A stretch of DNA of 64,000 nt from an uncultured cyanobacterium (GTDB taxonomy: Bacteria; Cyanobacteriota; Cyanobacteriia; Cyanobacteriales; Nostocaceae). Where the stretch lies: contig CAINGU010000032.1 in the NCBI GenBank assembly GCA_903848645.1, positions 16,460 through 80,459 on the forward strand, given 5' to 3'. The notes below the pieces were generated by a model, which was not told where the DNA came from, made no database searches, and worked only from the letters and a program-made list of their open reading frames with translations. Positions 54,156 to 63,859 of the stretch are shown piece after piece (the stretch's first letter is position 1; each line of letters opens with the position of its first letter). Both the position numbers and the translations under genes were made by a program.

Positions 54156-54316
54156 TGTAATTATAGAAATTTGCTAAATATCTTTAAAAGACATGAGACA
54201 TGAATCTAAGATCCCAAGTTCCTTTAGAGAAAAGACTTGAGCATCGCTTTCCCAGAATTAAAAATTAAAAAGAACTCTTACCTAATACCCATTACCTAAT
54301 ACCCATTACCCATTAC

Positions 54317-55759
54317 CTAGTTGCTGCTAATTGCTTGAGTTAACCGCGCTTTATCCAAACCAATCTGATTTAACAGTAACCAAGATTGAATTAAATCTGG
54401 TCCATGGACATCCCCGGTTAATGCTGCTCTGAGCGATCGCATGACTAAGCCTTTTTTCACATTCTCTGATTTGACAACTTGCTTAATAATACTTTGGGCG
54501 GTATCTGCTGACAACTCTGGCTGACTTTCTAAAGCTGTGATAATTGCTTGCAGTACAGTCTTCACACCTGCTTGCTGTAGTTGTTGACTGCCTTCTTCAG
54601 TCAATTCTACCCCATCAGTAAAAAATGCCTTGGTCATGTCCACAGCATCCACCAACCGAGTCAAACTAGCAGCAATTAACGCCACTAGCTGCTCTAACCA
54701 AGGGCGTTCTCTCCCCCCTGTAAATTGACAACCAGCTTTTTCCCAGAAAGGGATAAGTAAATCTGTAAGTTGATCAATTGGCTGATGATGGAGATATTGA
54801 CTATTCAACCAATCCAATTTATCCCAGTCAAATTTAGCGCCAGCTTTATTTACCCTTTCAAAGCCAAAATCCTTCGCCGCTGATTCTAAATCGAATATTT
54901 CTTGAGTAGAATCCGCTGGCGACCATCCCAGCAAAGTCATATAATTGACTAAACCTTCCGCAACAAAGCCCATTTCCTGAAAGTCGCAAATGGAAGTTAC
55001 TCCATCTCGCTTCGATAGTTTGCGCCCTTCTTGATTCAAAATCAAAGGTGTATGGGCAAATTCGGGAATCTTCGCGCCGAAAGCTTCATACAGCAGAATT
55101 TGTTTAGCAGTATTGGCGATATGGTCTTCACCACGAATGACATGAGTAATTTGCATATCAATGTCATCCACGACCACCACAAAATTATATAGTGGTTGAC
55201 CAGTACCATCAGTAGCAGCGCGAGCAATGACCATATCACCACCCAAATCGCTACCACGCCAACTCATTTTCCCCCGGACTAAATCATTCCAAACAATTTC
55301 CCGATTGTCGGCGATTTGGAAACGAATTACAGAAGAACGTCCTTGAGCTTCAAACTCAGCCCTTTGTTCTGGGGTGAGGTGACGGTGACGGTTATCATAG
55401 CGGGGTGCTTCTCCTCTGGCTTTTTGCGCTTCCCTCAAAGCGTCTAATTCTTCCGATGTGGTGTAGCAGCGGTAAGCTAATCCTTGATCTAATAATTTCT
55501 GAACTGCTTCTTTGTAAAGATGGAGGCGTTGAGATTGAAAAAATGGACCCTCATCCCAATTCAATCCCAACCAGCGTAGTCCCTCCAGAATATTATCTGT
55601 GTATTCTGGACGCGATCGCTCTAAATCTGTATCTTCGATTCTTAAAATAAACTTGCCATCATGGTGACGGGCGAACAAATAATTAAATACAGCGGTTCTG
55701 GCTGTACCAATATGTAGATTTCCGGTAGGACTCGGAGCTATGCGGACTCTGACGGTCAC
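54317..55759 (-). CDS. gltX: Glutamyl-tRNA synthetase
   Basis: GltX charges tRNA-Glu, which in cyanobacteria also feeds HemA for tetrapyrrole synthesis; hemA is at 2913-4199. The 480-residue protein shows the class I signatures [12 protein letters not shown] (HIGH) and KLSKRDG (KMSKS), the [19 protein letters not shown] helix and a helical anticodon-binding C-terminus. The [16 protein letters not shown] segment is usual for the discriminating enzyme. A tRNA-Asp gene lies 100 bases upstream on the same strand. Confidence 0.97.
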   Translation of the reverse strand: MTVRVRIAPSPTGNLHIGTARTAVFNYLFARHHDGKFILRIEDTDLERSRPEYTDNILEGLRWLGLNWDEGPFFQSQRLHLYKEAVQKLLDQGLAYRCYTTSEELDALREAQKARGEAPRYDNRHRHLTPEQRAEFEAQGRSSVIRFQIADNREIVWNDLVRGKMSWRGSDLGGDMVIARAATDGTGQPLYNFVVVVDDIDMQITHVIRGEDHIANTAKQILLYEAFGAKIPEFAHTPLILNQEGRKLSKRDGVTSICDFQEMGFVAEGLVNYMTLLGWSPADSTQEIFDLESAAKDFGFERVNKAGAKFDWDKLDWLNSQYLHHQPIDQLTDLLIPFWEKAGCQFTGGRERPWLEQLVALIAASLTRLVDAVDMTKAFFTDGVELTEEGSQQLQQAGVKTVLQAIITALESQPELSADTAQSIIKQVVKSENVKKGLVMRSLRAALTGDVHGPDLIQSWLLLNQIGLDKARLTQAISSN

Positions 55760-55858
55760 AGTTGATTCTCTCTTTTATAAATCATGATTACACCTGCTGA
55801 TATAAAAACCTATGAGCCTTTTTACTAAACTCATTATCTTATATTCAGCATTTTAGAA

Positions 55859-55932
55859 CGGGACTGACGGGGCTCGAACCCGCAACTTCCGCCGTGACAG
55901 GGCGGTGCTCTAACCAATTGAACTACAGTCCC
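55859..55932 (-). tRNA. tRNA-Asp (GTC)
   Basis: The reverse complement folds into a full cloverleaf: acceptor GGGACTG/CAGTCCC, D-arm GTTC...GAGC, anticodon stem CCGCC/GGCGG with loop CTGTCAC (anticodon GTC), and T-arm GCGGG TTCGAGC CCCGT. The discriminator base is G, as required for tRNA-Asp. CCA is not encoded. Confidence 0.97.
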
Positions 55933-55961
55933 TTGCGTTTGACTTAACTTGCACTCTCACT

Positions 55962-55990
55962 ATTATGCCTATTCCTTCCCTAATTGTCAA
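55962..55990 (-). promoter_or_regulatory. Sigma-70-type promoter of tRNA-Asp
   Basis: On the minus strand TTGACA (55985-55990) and CATAAT (55962-55967) are separated by exactly 17 bases. The tRNA begins 29 bases after the -10 box. Confidence 0.8.
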
Positions 55991-56124
55991 GTAGTTTGAG
56001 AAATTTTTTTTTGCCGGGCATTTGGTCATTGGTCATTAGTTAAGTTAAAGTTCTTTAAGCCTGACGCTAAAAGGGTTTTACCGCTAAAAGCCCAGATATG
56101 AAAGTTACTATGATAGTAGCAAAT

Positions 56125-57645
56125 TCACGCTTCTAGATGCTTTAATATTTTTAATTGTATTTCTTTGTATTGCTGCTTGAGCCAATTTTTGCTAACTAGG
56201 GCTTGGGTGGAAGCTGTTACTGTCTGACTTTGTTGTACCCAAGTTTTCAAGTTTTGTGTTTGTGATGAAGTAATGCTGATACTAAAAGTGTTAGCGCAGT
56301 GATGAGGAGGTTCTAAGGTAAAGAAAAGCAATGAATAGGACTCAGTTTCTGCCAATGTCCACACCAATTTGAGATTTTGGGAATTTTTCATATCTAAATA
56401 GCATGGTAGCCACTTAGGGCTAAGATCCCGGTCATAAAGAAGTGTTATCCATAACAACATTGGATGGGGATGGGTAATAAAAATAAATCGAGTGTAGCGA
56501 GTAGTATAGGCATAATTTTGAATTTCTGATGGTGGCAACATTAACCACAAAGAAGCTGTAGCTATTTTGTTTTCACTAATTAGCTGTGGAAAGACAATTT
56601 CTTGAATTGGTTTACTTTTAGGCCAAATTAATTCTTGATCTGGTATTTTTATAATTTTTGATGATTCAGTATTTTCGACAACTGGATGTAAGGATACCTG
56701 GTAAATAGACTGTTCTATATTTTCTAAAATCTGAAGAATTTTTGTCATATTTTGGGGACGATGCTCTCGCTTTTTTGCTAAACAATTCATAATTAAATCA
56801 TTTAGCTGATGGGGGATTTGGAGCAGGGGATTAACATCAGAGATATTTTTTGGTGGTACAAATAAATGCAGACGATACCAAGTTCCAAAACCATCGGTTT
56901 CTGGTTGCCAGGGTTTTTGTCCTGTCAACATTTCAAACATCATTACTCCCAGGCTATAAATATCTGAACGACTATCTAAATCTCCTCCCTCTAATTGTTC
57001 GGGAGAACAGTATGGTAAAGTCCCATGAAACCCTTTGCTAATGGTAATTGCTGCTGTAGTATTTAAGTATTTAGCAATCCCAAAATCTAATATTTTAGCT
57101 AATTTACCCAATATCGGATCAGGGGTAACTATAATATTATCTGGTTTAATATCTCTATGAACTAATGGATGATTTTTTCCATCAATATTCACACCTTGAT
57201 GAGCGCATTTTAAGCCTAAACAAATTTGACGTGATAGATTGAGAAACATTGGTATAGGTAAAGGAATTAATTCCTTTAAACTCTTTCCAGATAAATATTC
57301 CATGACATAATATGGATTTCCATTCCTAGTTACACCATAATCATAAGCACGAACAATATGAATACTTTTTTGGCTTAAAGCTGCACTGAGAAGAGCTTCA
57401 CGGTTAAAGCTTTCTTGCATTTGAGGATCAATAACAGTTTGAGATAAAAACTTAATGGCCACAGGTGTTCCTCCTAGCAACATATCTTCTGCTAGAAATA
57501 CCTCACCCATACCACCCCTCTCAATTAATTTTTTGATTTGATAACGTTTGGCCACCAACTCCTGATTTCGTGGAGATTGGTATGGGCTATTATTCACTTT
57601 GATAACCTCTACATTAAGATAGGTAAATATGGCAGAATTTATCAA
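56125..57645 (-). CDS. Ser/Thr protein kinase with C-terminal unknown domain (copy 2 of pair)
   Basis: The 506-residue protein has a bacterial PknB-like kinase domain (about 33-315): GGMGEVFLAED loop (44-54), catalytic lysine K65 in VAIKF, HRDIKPDN (163-170), DFG (188-190) and CSPEQLEGGDLDSRSDIYSLG. No membrane helix or PASTA domain follows. Instead residues about 350-480 form a domain shared with the adjacent kinase (WLMLPPSEIQ, HPMLLWITLLY, LPCYLDMK). The start at 57645 is uncertain; an internal V16 or V17 start would lose the first 15 residues. The two genes are separated by 41 bases. Confidence 0.88.
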   Translation of the reverse strand: MINSAIFTYLNVEVIKVNNSPYQSPRNQELVAKRYQIKKLIERGGMGEVFLAEDMLLGGTPVAIKFLSQTVIDPQMQESFNREALLSAALSQKSIHIVRAYDYGVTRNGNPYYVMEYLSGKSLKELIPLPIPMFLNLSRQICLGLKCAHQGVNIDGKNHPLVHRDIKPDNIIVTPDPILGKLAKILDFGIAKYLNTTAAITISKGFHGTLPYCSPEQLEGGDLDSRSDIYSLGVMMFEMLTGQKPWQPETDGFGTWYRLHLFVPPKNISDVNPLLQIPHQLNDLIMNCLAKKREHRPQNMTKILQILENIEQSIYQVSLHPVVENTESSKIIKIPDQELIWPKSKPIQEIVFPQLISENKIATASLWLMLPPSEIQNYAYTTRYTRFIFITHPHPMLLWITLLYDRDLSPKWLPCYLDMKNSQNLKLVWTLAETESYSLLFFTLEPPHHCANTFSISITSSQTQNLKTWVQQSQTVTASTQALVSKNWLKQQYKEIQLKILKHLEA

Positions 57646-57686
57646 TCAGAAAATAAAGAAGAGGAGAGTTATAAATAAAACAGAAT

Positions 57687-59324
57687 TCATTCTGAATGAT
57701 GACAATTTATGCCTGAATTCTTTCTTAAAAAACTATCAAACACCTTCCCTATCCATGATTTTACACAACCTCTAGCTTTCTTGCTGTCTATATTTAAATT
57801 GTGTGCTATTTGTAGTTTAACTTTTTCATAGTCAGCTTTAAGCAAGTTTTTAGCTTGCTGGTTTGAAATATTGGTATTTTCTGCGTAACTGATCTTTATG
57901 CAGTCAGTCAAATATTGACGTTGTATAGCACTTAAAGTCAAAGTCATGACTTTGGGAGGATTATTTGGGTTTTCCAAGGCAAAAAATAACAAATGATAAT
58001 ACCCTAATCTTTCTAAAGATTTGACCATTTTTTGCCCAGATTCATCTTTCATATCTAAATAGTGGGATAGCCATCTAGTGAGAGAAGATTCTTCATTATA
58101 TAGCATTGTTATCCATAATAACATTGGATACACTTGCATTTGACTAATAAACTCAGTATGATGTTTCTTATTGATAAACTGATCAATGTCTTGCTGGGGT
58201 AGCATTGCCCAAAAAGTTGGAATCACACCCTGTTGTGTATATAAAAGATGAGGAAATCCAATTAGTGCTGTTGGTTTATTTTTAGGCCATTTTTTGAGCA
58301 AACATTCTTTTTCAGTAATGGTTGTCACAGGGATTAATTCTACCGCTGGTGTGGGCATAAATTCCTGATCATTAGTTTTCTTCGGGTTATTTGCTTGATT
58401 TTTTTGATCTAATTGGCTCTTAATTTCTTCTAAAGCAGATAATATTTCTTTGACACTTTGAGGTCTGTCATTGGGATCTTTAGCTAAACAACTGATGACT
58501 AATTTTTGTAATTGCTCAGGAACTTCAACTTGGGCATTTACCTCTGTAAATTTTGGCGGATTTTGAAAATGATGAAGTTGATACCAAGTTCCAAAAGATT
58601 GACTTGTATTATGGAATGGATGTTTTCCGGTCAACATTTCAAACATTAACAGTCCTAAGCTGTAAATATCGGAACGAGCATCTATATGTTTATGTCCTTC
58701 CATGTGTTCTGGAGACGAGTAAGGTAAACTACCAACAAAAGATTCTGTTAGTGTCATCCCACTTGTTTCTGTTAAAAATTTAGCAATCCCAAAATCGAGA
58801 ATTTTCACCATTTCTGATTTTGTTCCAGTTTCATTAATAAAGATATTTTCTGGTTTGATATCTCTATGAACTATCGGATAAATTTTACCTTTGAGGTGAA
58901 CACCTTGGTGAGCATAATGCAGTCCTAAACATATTTGCTGGCAAATTTCTAAAAATATTGGCAAATTTAAATAATTTTTTTTAATAACTAGGTTTAATGG
59001 TCTACCGCGCAGATATTCCATGACATAAAAGGGAATTTTATTGTCAGTTACACCATAACTTAATAAGCGAACGATATTTTTACTTTTTTTACCCAGTTGG
59101 GCGCTTACAAAAATCTCTCTACCAAAACGTTCTGCTACCTGTTGACTACTAAGACGCAATGTGAGAATTTTCACTGCTACTAGCCTACATCCTTTAGAAA
59201 CATCTTCTGCTAAATAAACTTTTCCCATTCCCCCTTGTCCGAGTAAATCTCTGATTAAATAGCGATTATTTAATAGTTTGTCGATGTAAATGTCTGATTT
59301 AGCTGTTTTGTTAGTCATATCCAT
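57687..59324 (-). CDS. Ser/Thr protein kinase with C-terminal unknown domain (copy 1 of pair)
   Basis: The 545-residue paralogue of the downstream gene has an intact kinase domain (residues about 20-305): GQGGMGKVYLAED (29-41), K52, HRDIKPEN (153-160), DFG (177-179) and YSSPEHMEG. The C-terminal domain (about 350-500) carries FWAMLPQQDID, YPMLLWITMLYNE and LSHYLDMKDES, parallel to the same motifs in its neighbour. A Cys-rich-looking lysine tail follows. The pair is probably one operon. Targets are unknown. Confidence 0.9.
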   Translation of the reverse strand: MDMTNKTAKSDIYIDKLLNNRYLIRDLLGQGGMGKVYLAEDVSKGCRLVAVKILTLRLSSQQVAERFGREIFVSAQLGKKSKNIVRLLSYGVTDNKIPFYVMEYLRGRPLNLVIKKNYLNLPIFLEICQQICLGLHYAHQGVHLKGKIYPIVHRDIKPENIFINETGTKSEMVKILDFGIAKFLTETSGMTLTESFVGSLPYSSPEHMEGHKHIDARSDIYSLGLLMFEMLTGKHPFHNTSQSFGTWYQLHHFQNPPKFTEVNAQVEVPEQLQKLVISCLAKDPNDRPQSVKEILSALEEIKSQLDQKNQANNPKKTNDQEFMPTPAVELIPVTTITEKECLLKKWPKNKPTALIGFPHLLYTQQGVIPTFWAMLPQQDIDQFINKKHHTEFISQMQVYPMLLWITMLYNEESSLTRWLSHYLDMKDESGQKMVKSLERLGYYHLLFFALENPNNPPKVMTLTLSAIQRQYLTDCIKISYAENTNISNQQAKNLLKADYEKVKLQIAHNLNIDSKKARGCVKSWIGKVFDSFLRKNSGINCHHSE

Positions 59325-59459
59325 TTAAAAAATATGCAATATGATTTGACATCATATTTGATGATCGTGTTTTTTGCTTATTAGTGATTAAACGGGAGTA
59401 GACTGCAAGGAGAATGGATGTATTGTATGCGTGAATATGCGTTAGGAGGTAAATCCTAA

Positions 59460-60647
59460 TTATTGTTTAACGTTAGGTATTCTCAACCGGCGTAATAATC
59501 TAGTCAGTGGTGACTCAATGTTCAATTTAAAGGCTAGAATTTGAGTCTGTTGCAACCTATTGAAATTATTGTCGCTGACGAGAATTAGTGATGGTTGTCC
59601 GTTGGGTAGTTTTTGCCCCAAGGTCAATCCCTCAATATTATCTAATGATACATCTAAAGTTCGTAAATCTAACAGGAGTTTTTTCTCTACTGGCTTAATT
59701 TTATTAGTATCAATTTTAGCAATGCTTTCAAGGTTATGAATGTCGGTAGCGTTGTCTAAGGAAACCTGAAAGAGAAAAACTGTAAATCCTAACCCGGTAA
59801 AACTTCTTTCTATACTGAGAAAGTGTCCTGCGTTATCGAGGGCTAATAAATCCGGTAAACCGCTGGCAAATTTACCAGTAGGATTAAACAAAGGTGTGAC
59901 TGGTTGTGTCTGGTAGAGAAATTCCTGTTCTGGTTGTTTGGTTAATAGGTTATATTGCAAAATGCGGCAAGAAGTACCAATACCCGGTTTAGCTGCTGTA
60001 CCATCTTGAATTAAGGCGTTTTCCGTGGCTGTAAATAGGAATTTCTGATTGGGTGTAATGGTGAGACTTTCAAAAGCTAGGTTGTTGCGGATACCTTTTT
60101 GCTGTTGGGGATCTGGTAAAAATTTATCTGGTATGGGTAAAGTGCTAATTGTTTGACCAGAAGCCAGAGCAAATTCTTTAATAAAGGGATTGATGAGTTT
60201 ATCTACATCACCTTCAGAAGAAACAAATACAGTATCTTTATCAGTGAGAGCAATCCCTTCTGTATCAGTGGTATTAGGTAAAAAAGGCTGATTATCTGTA
60301 TTTAATAGGTTTGTTACACCTACGGGAATAACATCCTTGTTGGTTAATTTACCTTTGCTAAGATCAATCTTTAAAGTATAAAAACGTGCAGGTGCTTTTT
60401 GCCCTCTGTCATCGGAAATTGCGTAGTATAGGTTATTTTTGGCATCATAAGTAATTCCTGATAAACCACCAACTTCAGTTTTTTGGAAAGATAAGCCTGT
60501 GGGTAAACTAGCTTGTCCAATAAACTCTACACTACTGATGATGAAAGAGGCAGAAGCAAAATTACTAAAAAAGCAACTAATCAGAATTAGTGGAATAGTG
60601 AAAACCAGAATTAAGGATAATTTCCGGGGTTTTGGGAGACGGACCAT
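59460..60647 (-). CDS. Phytase-like esterase, secreted
   Basis: The start is set at M 60647 (MVRLPKPRKLSLILVFTIPL), which opens directly into a signal/anchor segment; a TTG start at 60698 adds 17 residues. The roughly 395-residue protein has the same family motifs as the gene at 7959: VGGLSGITYDAKNNLYYAIS, DTEGIALTDKDTVFVSSEGD, FESLTITPNQKFLFTATEN and LDNIEGLTLGQ. It lacks a PEP-CTERM tail. The LISCF sequence near the N-terminus could be a lipobox-like site, making it a possible lipoprotein. Confidence 0.83.
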   Translation of the reverse strand: MVRLPKPRKLSLILVFTIPLILISCFFSNFASASFIISSVEFIGQASLPTGLSFQKTEVGGLSGITYDAKNNLYYAISDDRGQKAPARFYTLKIDLSKGKLTNKDVIPVGVTNLLNTDNQPFLPNTTDTEGIALTDKDTVFVSSEGDVDKLINPFIKEFALASGQTISTLPIPDKFLPDPQQQKGIRNNLAFESLTITPNQKFLFTATENALIQDGTAAKPGIGTSCRILQYNLLTKQPEQEFLYQTQPVTPLFNPTGKFASGLPDLLALDNAGHFLSIERSFTGLGFTVFLFQVSLDNATDIHNLESIAKIDTNKIKPVEKKLLLDLRTLDVSLDNIEGLTLGQKLPNGQPSLILVSDNNFNRLQQTQILAFKLNIESPLTRLLRRLRIPNVKQ

Positions 60648-60756
60648 AGTATAGCAGGAGTTAGGAGTCAGGAGTAAAACCCTGTTGTGGCAAGACAAGA
60701 GTTTAATTAATATCTCATTGTCTTAGGGAAGATCAAAAAATAAATTATTCAATTTT

Positions 60757-60780
60757 GTGGGATGGGCATCCTGCCCGTCC
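60757..60780. repeat. Dispersed palindrome, GTGGGATGGGCATCC family
   Basis: GTGGGATGGGCATCC then TGCCCGTCC, located beyond the stop of the RecB-like gene at 60821. It is the fourth copy of the family in the window. Confidence 0.8.
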
Positions 60781-60820
60781 TTTATAATTAGCGCACCAGA
60801 AGAAATTTTTGGGTATTTTT

Positions 60821-62278
60821 TTAATGGGAAGTCCTTGATGAACTTGTAAAAAAGTTAACTAGCCAATCTTTGACAGTGCGGGTGGCGCGACAATCATCTT
60901 CATTGTAGTCTTGGATGATTGCTAATAAGGTGCGATCACCTGTTTCTAACCACTGATCATACCAGTAAATACATTTAGCACCATTGGCTTCTTGATCACG
61001 CCATGCAAATCCCAGCCAACGGGCAATAGCTTTTAAGGCATAACTGTCTATTGGTAAGGCCACACTTTGAATTAATTGTTCATATATATCTATAAACCGA
61101 TTTAGTATAGGATGAATGTGGGAGTATGGTGTATGATAAAGTTTAGCAAGGTGTTTGACGGTATCTACTTCATAAGCACAAAAATGATAAATTGGTGCTT
61201 GGGGATATTGGTAAACCAAATCGAGAAATTGCTGCCAAATAAATGGCTCATGTTCTGGTGTTTCGGCTAAAAAAGAATAAAATTTTTCAGTGTTAGCGAC
61301 TCTATCCACAACTAAAACACCCAAAAGATAATTTAAATTTAAATCTGGCTGGGCTTCAATATCAAAATAAAGTTCAATGGGGGCGGTAAAAGTTAGGTAT
61401 TCTGGAGAGAAAGGATCAGGAAGAATTAAAGGTTTTTTAGTGAATACAGATTGTGCTTGGACAACTAATTTAGCGGCAACATTACTGTCAAATCCCGTCA
61501 GGTTTTCCAAAGTGCTGGGATGGGTATGAGTAAGTGCTTCTAAGGTGGTAATAGCCAGATTTTGCAGTTGAGTATAGCGAATTGGTGTTACTCCTGGCAA
61601 CAGGGAAAGATGCTGCTGAGATTGGGCGATCGCATAACAATGATGATACCAAGGACAAAGATTGCACTTTTGCCGAGAAATAAAAATTTCTGGTGGTTCT
61701 GCTGACTCAATAACCTGAGTATATTCATCTAGAATATCCAGCATTTGTGGTTTCCATTTATCCAAGTCCACCAAATATGTTTTATCTTTATTCCGCAATA
61801 TCAGCCCCGCTTTACTGAGAATTACATCCTGAACTGTAGCTAAAACTTGGGCGTGAAAAGCAATAACTACTTGATATTCTTGTTTAGGACGTTTACCCAA
61901 TTCAATATTGACTGGGACATAGTTCCAATTACCAAAACGGGATCTTCCTGGCTGTTTGACAAGTAAATCTGGACGACTAAGTAAGGTATATTGTTCACGA
62001 TACGTAGTTAATAACACACCACGACGAATATAACTAACTCCCTGCTGCATCAATTCTATCGTTGCGGCTGCTCCAGCTTGCCAATTGCCTGAAGGGTAAT
62101 TAGGTTCATAGTAACTTAACTTTTTGACTATTCGCTGATGATGAGCAATTTTATCTTGTTGTACCTTCAGCACTAATTCATTAGGAATTTCTCGTTGTAG
62201 GTAATCACCGTGAACGTCTAAAAAAGGTCGTCGCTGACAGCGTTGAAATTGCAGTAAAAGTTGAGCATTAATTAACAT
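60821..62278 (-). CDS. TM0106-family RecB-like nuclease
   Basis: The 485-residue protein has two parts. The N-terminal half is a PD-(D/E)XK nuclease of the RecB/Cas4 type, with an N-terminal cysteine in FQRCQRRPFLD and a CNLCPWYHHC cluster near residue 205 that could hold an iron-sulfur cluster. The C-terminal half is RNase H-like, with YFDIEAQPDLNL, YHFCAYEVDTVK and YNEDDCRATRTV as acidic exonuclease motifs. The family is widespread in cyanobacteria; its role in vivo is not established, and DNA repair or RNA processing are possibilities. Confidence 0.87.
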   Translation of the reverse strand: MLINAQLLLQFQRCQRRPFLDVHGDYLQREIPNELVLKVQQDKIAHHQRIVKKLSYYEPNYPSGNWQAGAAATIELMQQGVSYIRRGVLLTTYREQYTLLSRPDLLVKQPGRSRFGNWNYVPVNIELGKRPKQEYQVVIAFHAQVLATVQDVILSKAGLILRNKDKTYLVDLDKWKPQMLDILDEYTQVIESAEPPEIFISRQKCNLCPWYHHCYAIAQSQQHLSLLPGVTPIRYTQLQNLAITTLEALTHTHPSTLENLTGFDSNVAAKLVVQAQSVFTKKPLILPDPFSPEYLTFTAPIELYFDIEAQPDLNLNYLLGVLVVDRVANTEKFYSFLAETPEHEPFIWQQFLDLVYQYPQAPIYHFCAYEVDTVKHLAKLYHTPYSHIHPILNRFIDIYEQLIQSVALPIDSYALKAIARWLGFAWRDQEANGAKCIYWYDQWLETGDRTLLAIIQDYNEDDCRATRTVKDWLVNFFTSSSRTSH

Positions 62279-62418
62279 CCTTTTAAACTAACAATAATTC
62301 AGAGGATCTGGAAGTAGCTGGAATAACTAAATTACTTGTATTTTCCATGACTGAGTAAACAGCAGCAAAGCCAAACAATTAGCTTTGCTAAAATTAATTC
62401 AGGAGTCTTGCTAAACAA

Positions 62419-63294
62419 CTAAGAATTGAATTGTTCAGCAAAATACTGTAATTCGCGTTGTGATTTTTCATGTTCAATCACAAACACATTAGAGTAAAGA
62501 TTGGCGATAACTTGTTTACCTTGCTGAGTTAAAGAGAGATAACGCAAGCCATCTGTAATATAGGGATAAACACTATTCCAATAAAACTTGGCGTAGTTTT
62601 TGCGTAAATCCCCAGGATTTTGATATCCTAAAACTTTAGTTACCCCTGTTTCTTCAAACTCATAGTATAAACTGGTGATTTTTCTGAGGTAACGGGGGTC
62701 ACTGAGTTGACCAATTAAATCAGCAGCACGAACTAAACCAGCAAAATTCTGGGAATCGTGATGATCTTCGACTGTAGGGACAGGAAATCTCGTTAATTCA
62801 ATATTACTCTTAATGACTTCTGCATCAATGAGGGGATGTCCACGAAAACGCTCATCAATAAACTGCTTGGCTCTATCTACATGATAGGGGGTAAGACTAG
62901 CATCGGAAGCGCCAAAGGGGAGAGAAACCATACCACCATTTTGACCGGTAGCATATAAACCTTCGGATTCTTGATCTTGACGACAAACTCCCTTAACATA
63001 ACCAATATCATGACAGAGGAGAGAGATAATGCAATGAAGCCAATCCCCGCTAGAAACTCCACCTTCCCGAATATGTTTACCCCGCAAAATTTCCTGTCCC
63101 ACAAGGGTAACTAACACAGAGTGTTCAACGTTGTGATATAAAGCATCACTATTGGCAATATTCTCTAAAGCCATATTACCAGCCCAGGCGATAATGTCCT
63201 GATAATCAGTGTTTAAACCACCATAGGTGCGTCGGTATCCTTCTCGAACTTGACTGACGAAAGCATCAATTATAATTTCAGTGGTATTGAACAT
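62419..63294 (-). CDS. HD-domain metalloprotein
   Basis: The 291-residue protein has the HD phosphohydrolase motif: H54 and H58 in YHNVEHSVLVTLVGQEIL, H95-D96 in LLCHDIGYVKG, and a further ENG-type DHHDSQNFAGLVRAADLIGQ with conserved aspartate. This matches a cyanobacterial HD family close to Npun_R2479. Substrate is unknown; cyclic nucleotide or nucleotide phosphoesters are typical for the fold. It lies 234 bases from the tRNA-Gly gene. Confidence 0.87.
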   Translation of the reverse strand: MFNTTEIIIDAFVSQVREGYRRTYGGLNTDYQDIIAWAGNMALENIANSDALYHNVEHSVLVTLVGQEILRGKHIREGGVSSGDWLHCIISLLCHDIGYVKGVCRQDQESEGLYATGQNGGMVSLPFGASDASLTPYHVDRAKQFIDERFRGHPLIDAEVIKSNIELTRFPVPTVEDHHDSQNFAGLVRAADLIGQLSDPRYLRKITSLYYEFEETGVTKVLGYQNPGDLRKNYAKFYWNSVYPYITDGLRYLSLTQQGKQVIANLYSNVFVIEHEKSQRELQYFAEQFNS

Positions 63295-63489
63295 ACTGGA
63301 TTCTCAAAACTATATGTTTAATATATTCAGATTTTGTGCTGACACTGTAGGAAAATGAATATCTATAACTGAGAAACAGTTATTTCCCCAGCTTACATGA
63401 TTTTCTTCAGTTTTGCCCAATTTAACCTAACTAACCCCATTAGTGATGGATAATTCGCAATTCTTCATCACTGTTATTGAGGGTAGAGG

Positions 63490-63517
63490 TTGAATATTTG
63501 CTCATTCATGGTATAAT
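63490..63517 (+). promoter_or_regulatory. Sigma-70-type promoter of tRNA-Gly
   Basis: TTGAAT (63490-63495) and TATAAT (63512-63517) are separated by 16 bases; the tRNA begins 11 bases after the -10 box. Confidence 0.75.
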
Positions 63518-63528
63518 ATGGGATGTGT

Positions 63529-63600
63529 GCGGGTATAATTCAGTGGTAGAATGTCATCTTCCCATGGTGAACGTCGTGGGTTCGAGTCCCATCACCCGCT
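63529..63600 (+). tRNA. tRNA-Gly (CCC)
   Basis: Acceptor GCGGGTA/CACCCGC (one A-C mismatch at position 7), D-arm ATTC...GAAT, anticodon stem TCATC/GGTGA with loop TTCCCAT (anticodon CCC), T-arm GTGGG TTCGAGT CCCAT and discriminator T. The gene is followed by six T residues. It reads GGG codons. Confidence 0.95.
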
Positions 63601-63628
63601 TTTTTTCTGGGCTTATCGGTACTCTCTT

Positions 63629-63658
63629 CCACGACGTTCACCACGGAAAGATGACATT
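63629..63658 (-). repeat. Inverted partial copy of tRNA-Gly
   Basis: These 30 bases are the reverse complement of 63550-63579 (anticodon arm and variable region of tRNA-Gly) with 28 of 30 matches. The two changes turn the copied anticodon loop from TTCCCAT to TTTCCGT, i.e. a UCC-type anticodon. The stem pairings are kept. Confidence 0.9.
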
Positions 63659-63859
63659 TTGTTACTCAATATTTACTCACTAACTAAATGTATCACAGGT
63701 AAATTGAGTAAACAACTAATACATACATACTAATAACAAGCATAAACATAGTTACTAATTCGTTTAAGCGAATATAGCTACTTGAGTGAAAAAGTGGCAG
63801 GTTTTGATTTTTAACTTTTTTGACTTCAGAAATCAGTTTTAAGGTAGCCAAAAATCAAT

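Noticed and set aside
63629..63658. Possible second tRNA-Gly gene on the minus strand
   Set aside because: Only the anticodon arm and part of the variable region are present; acceptor, D and T arms are missing.
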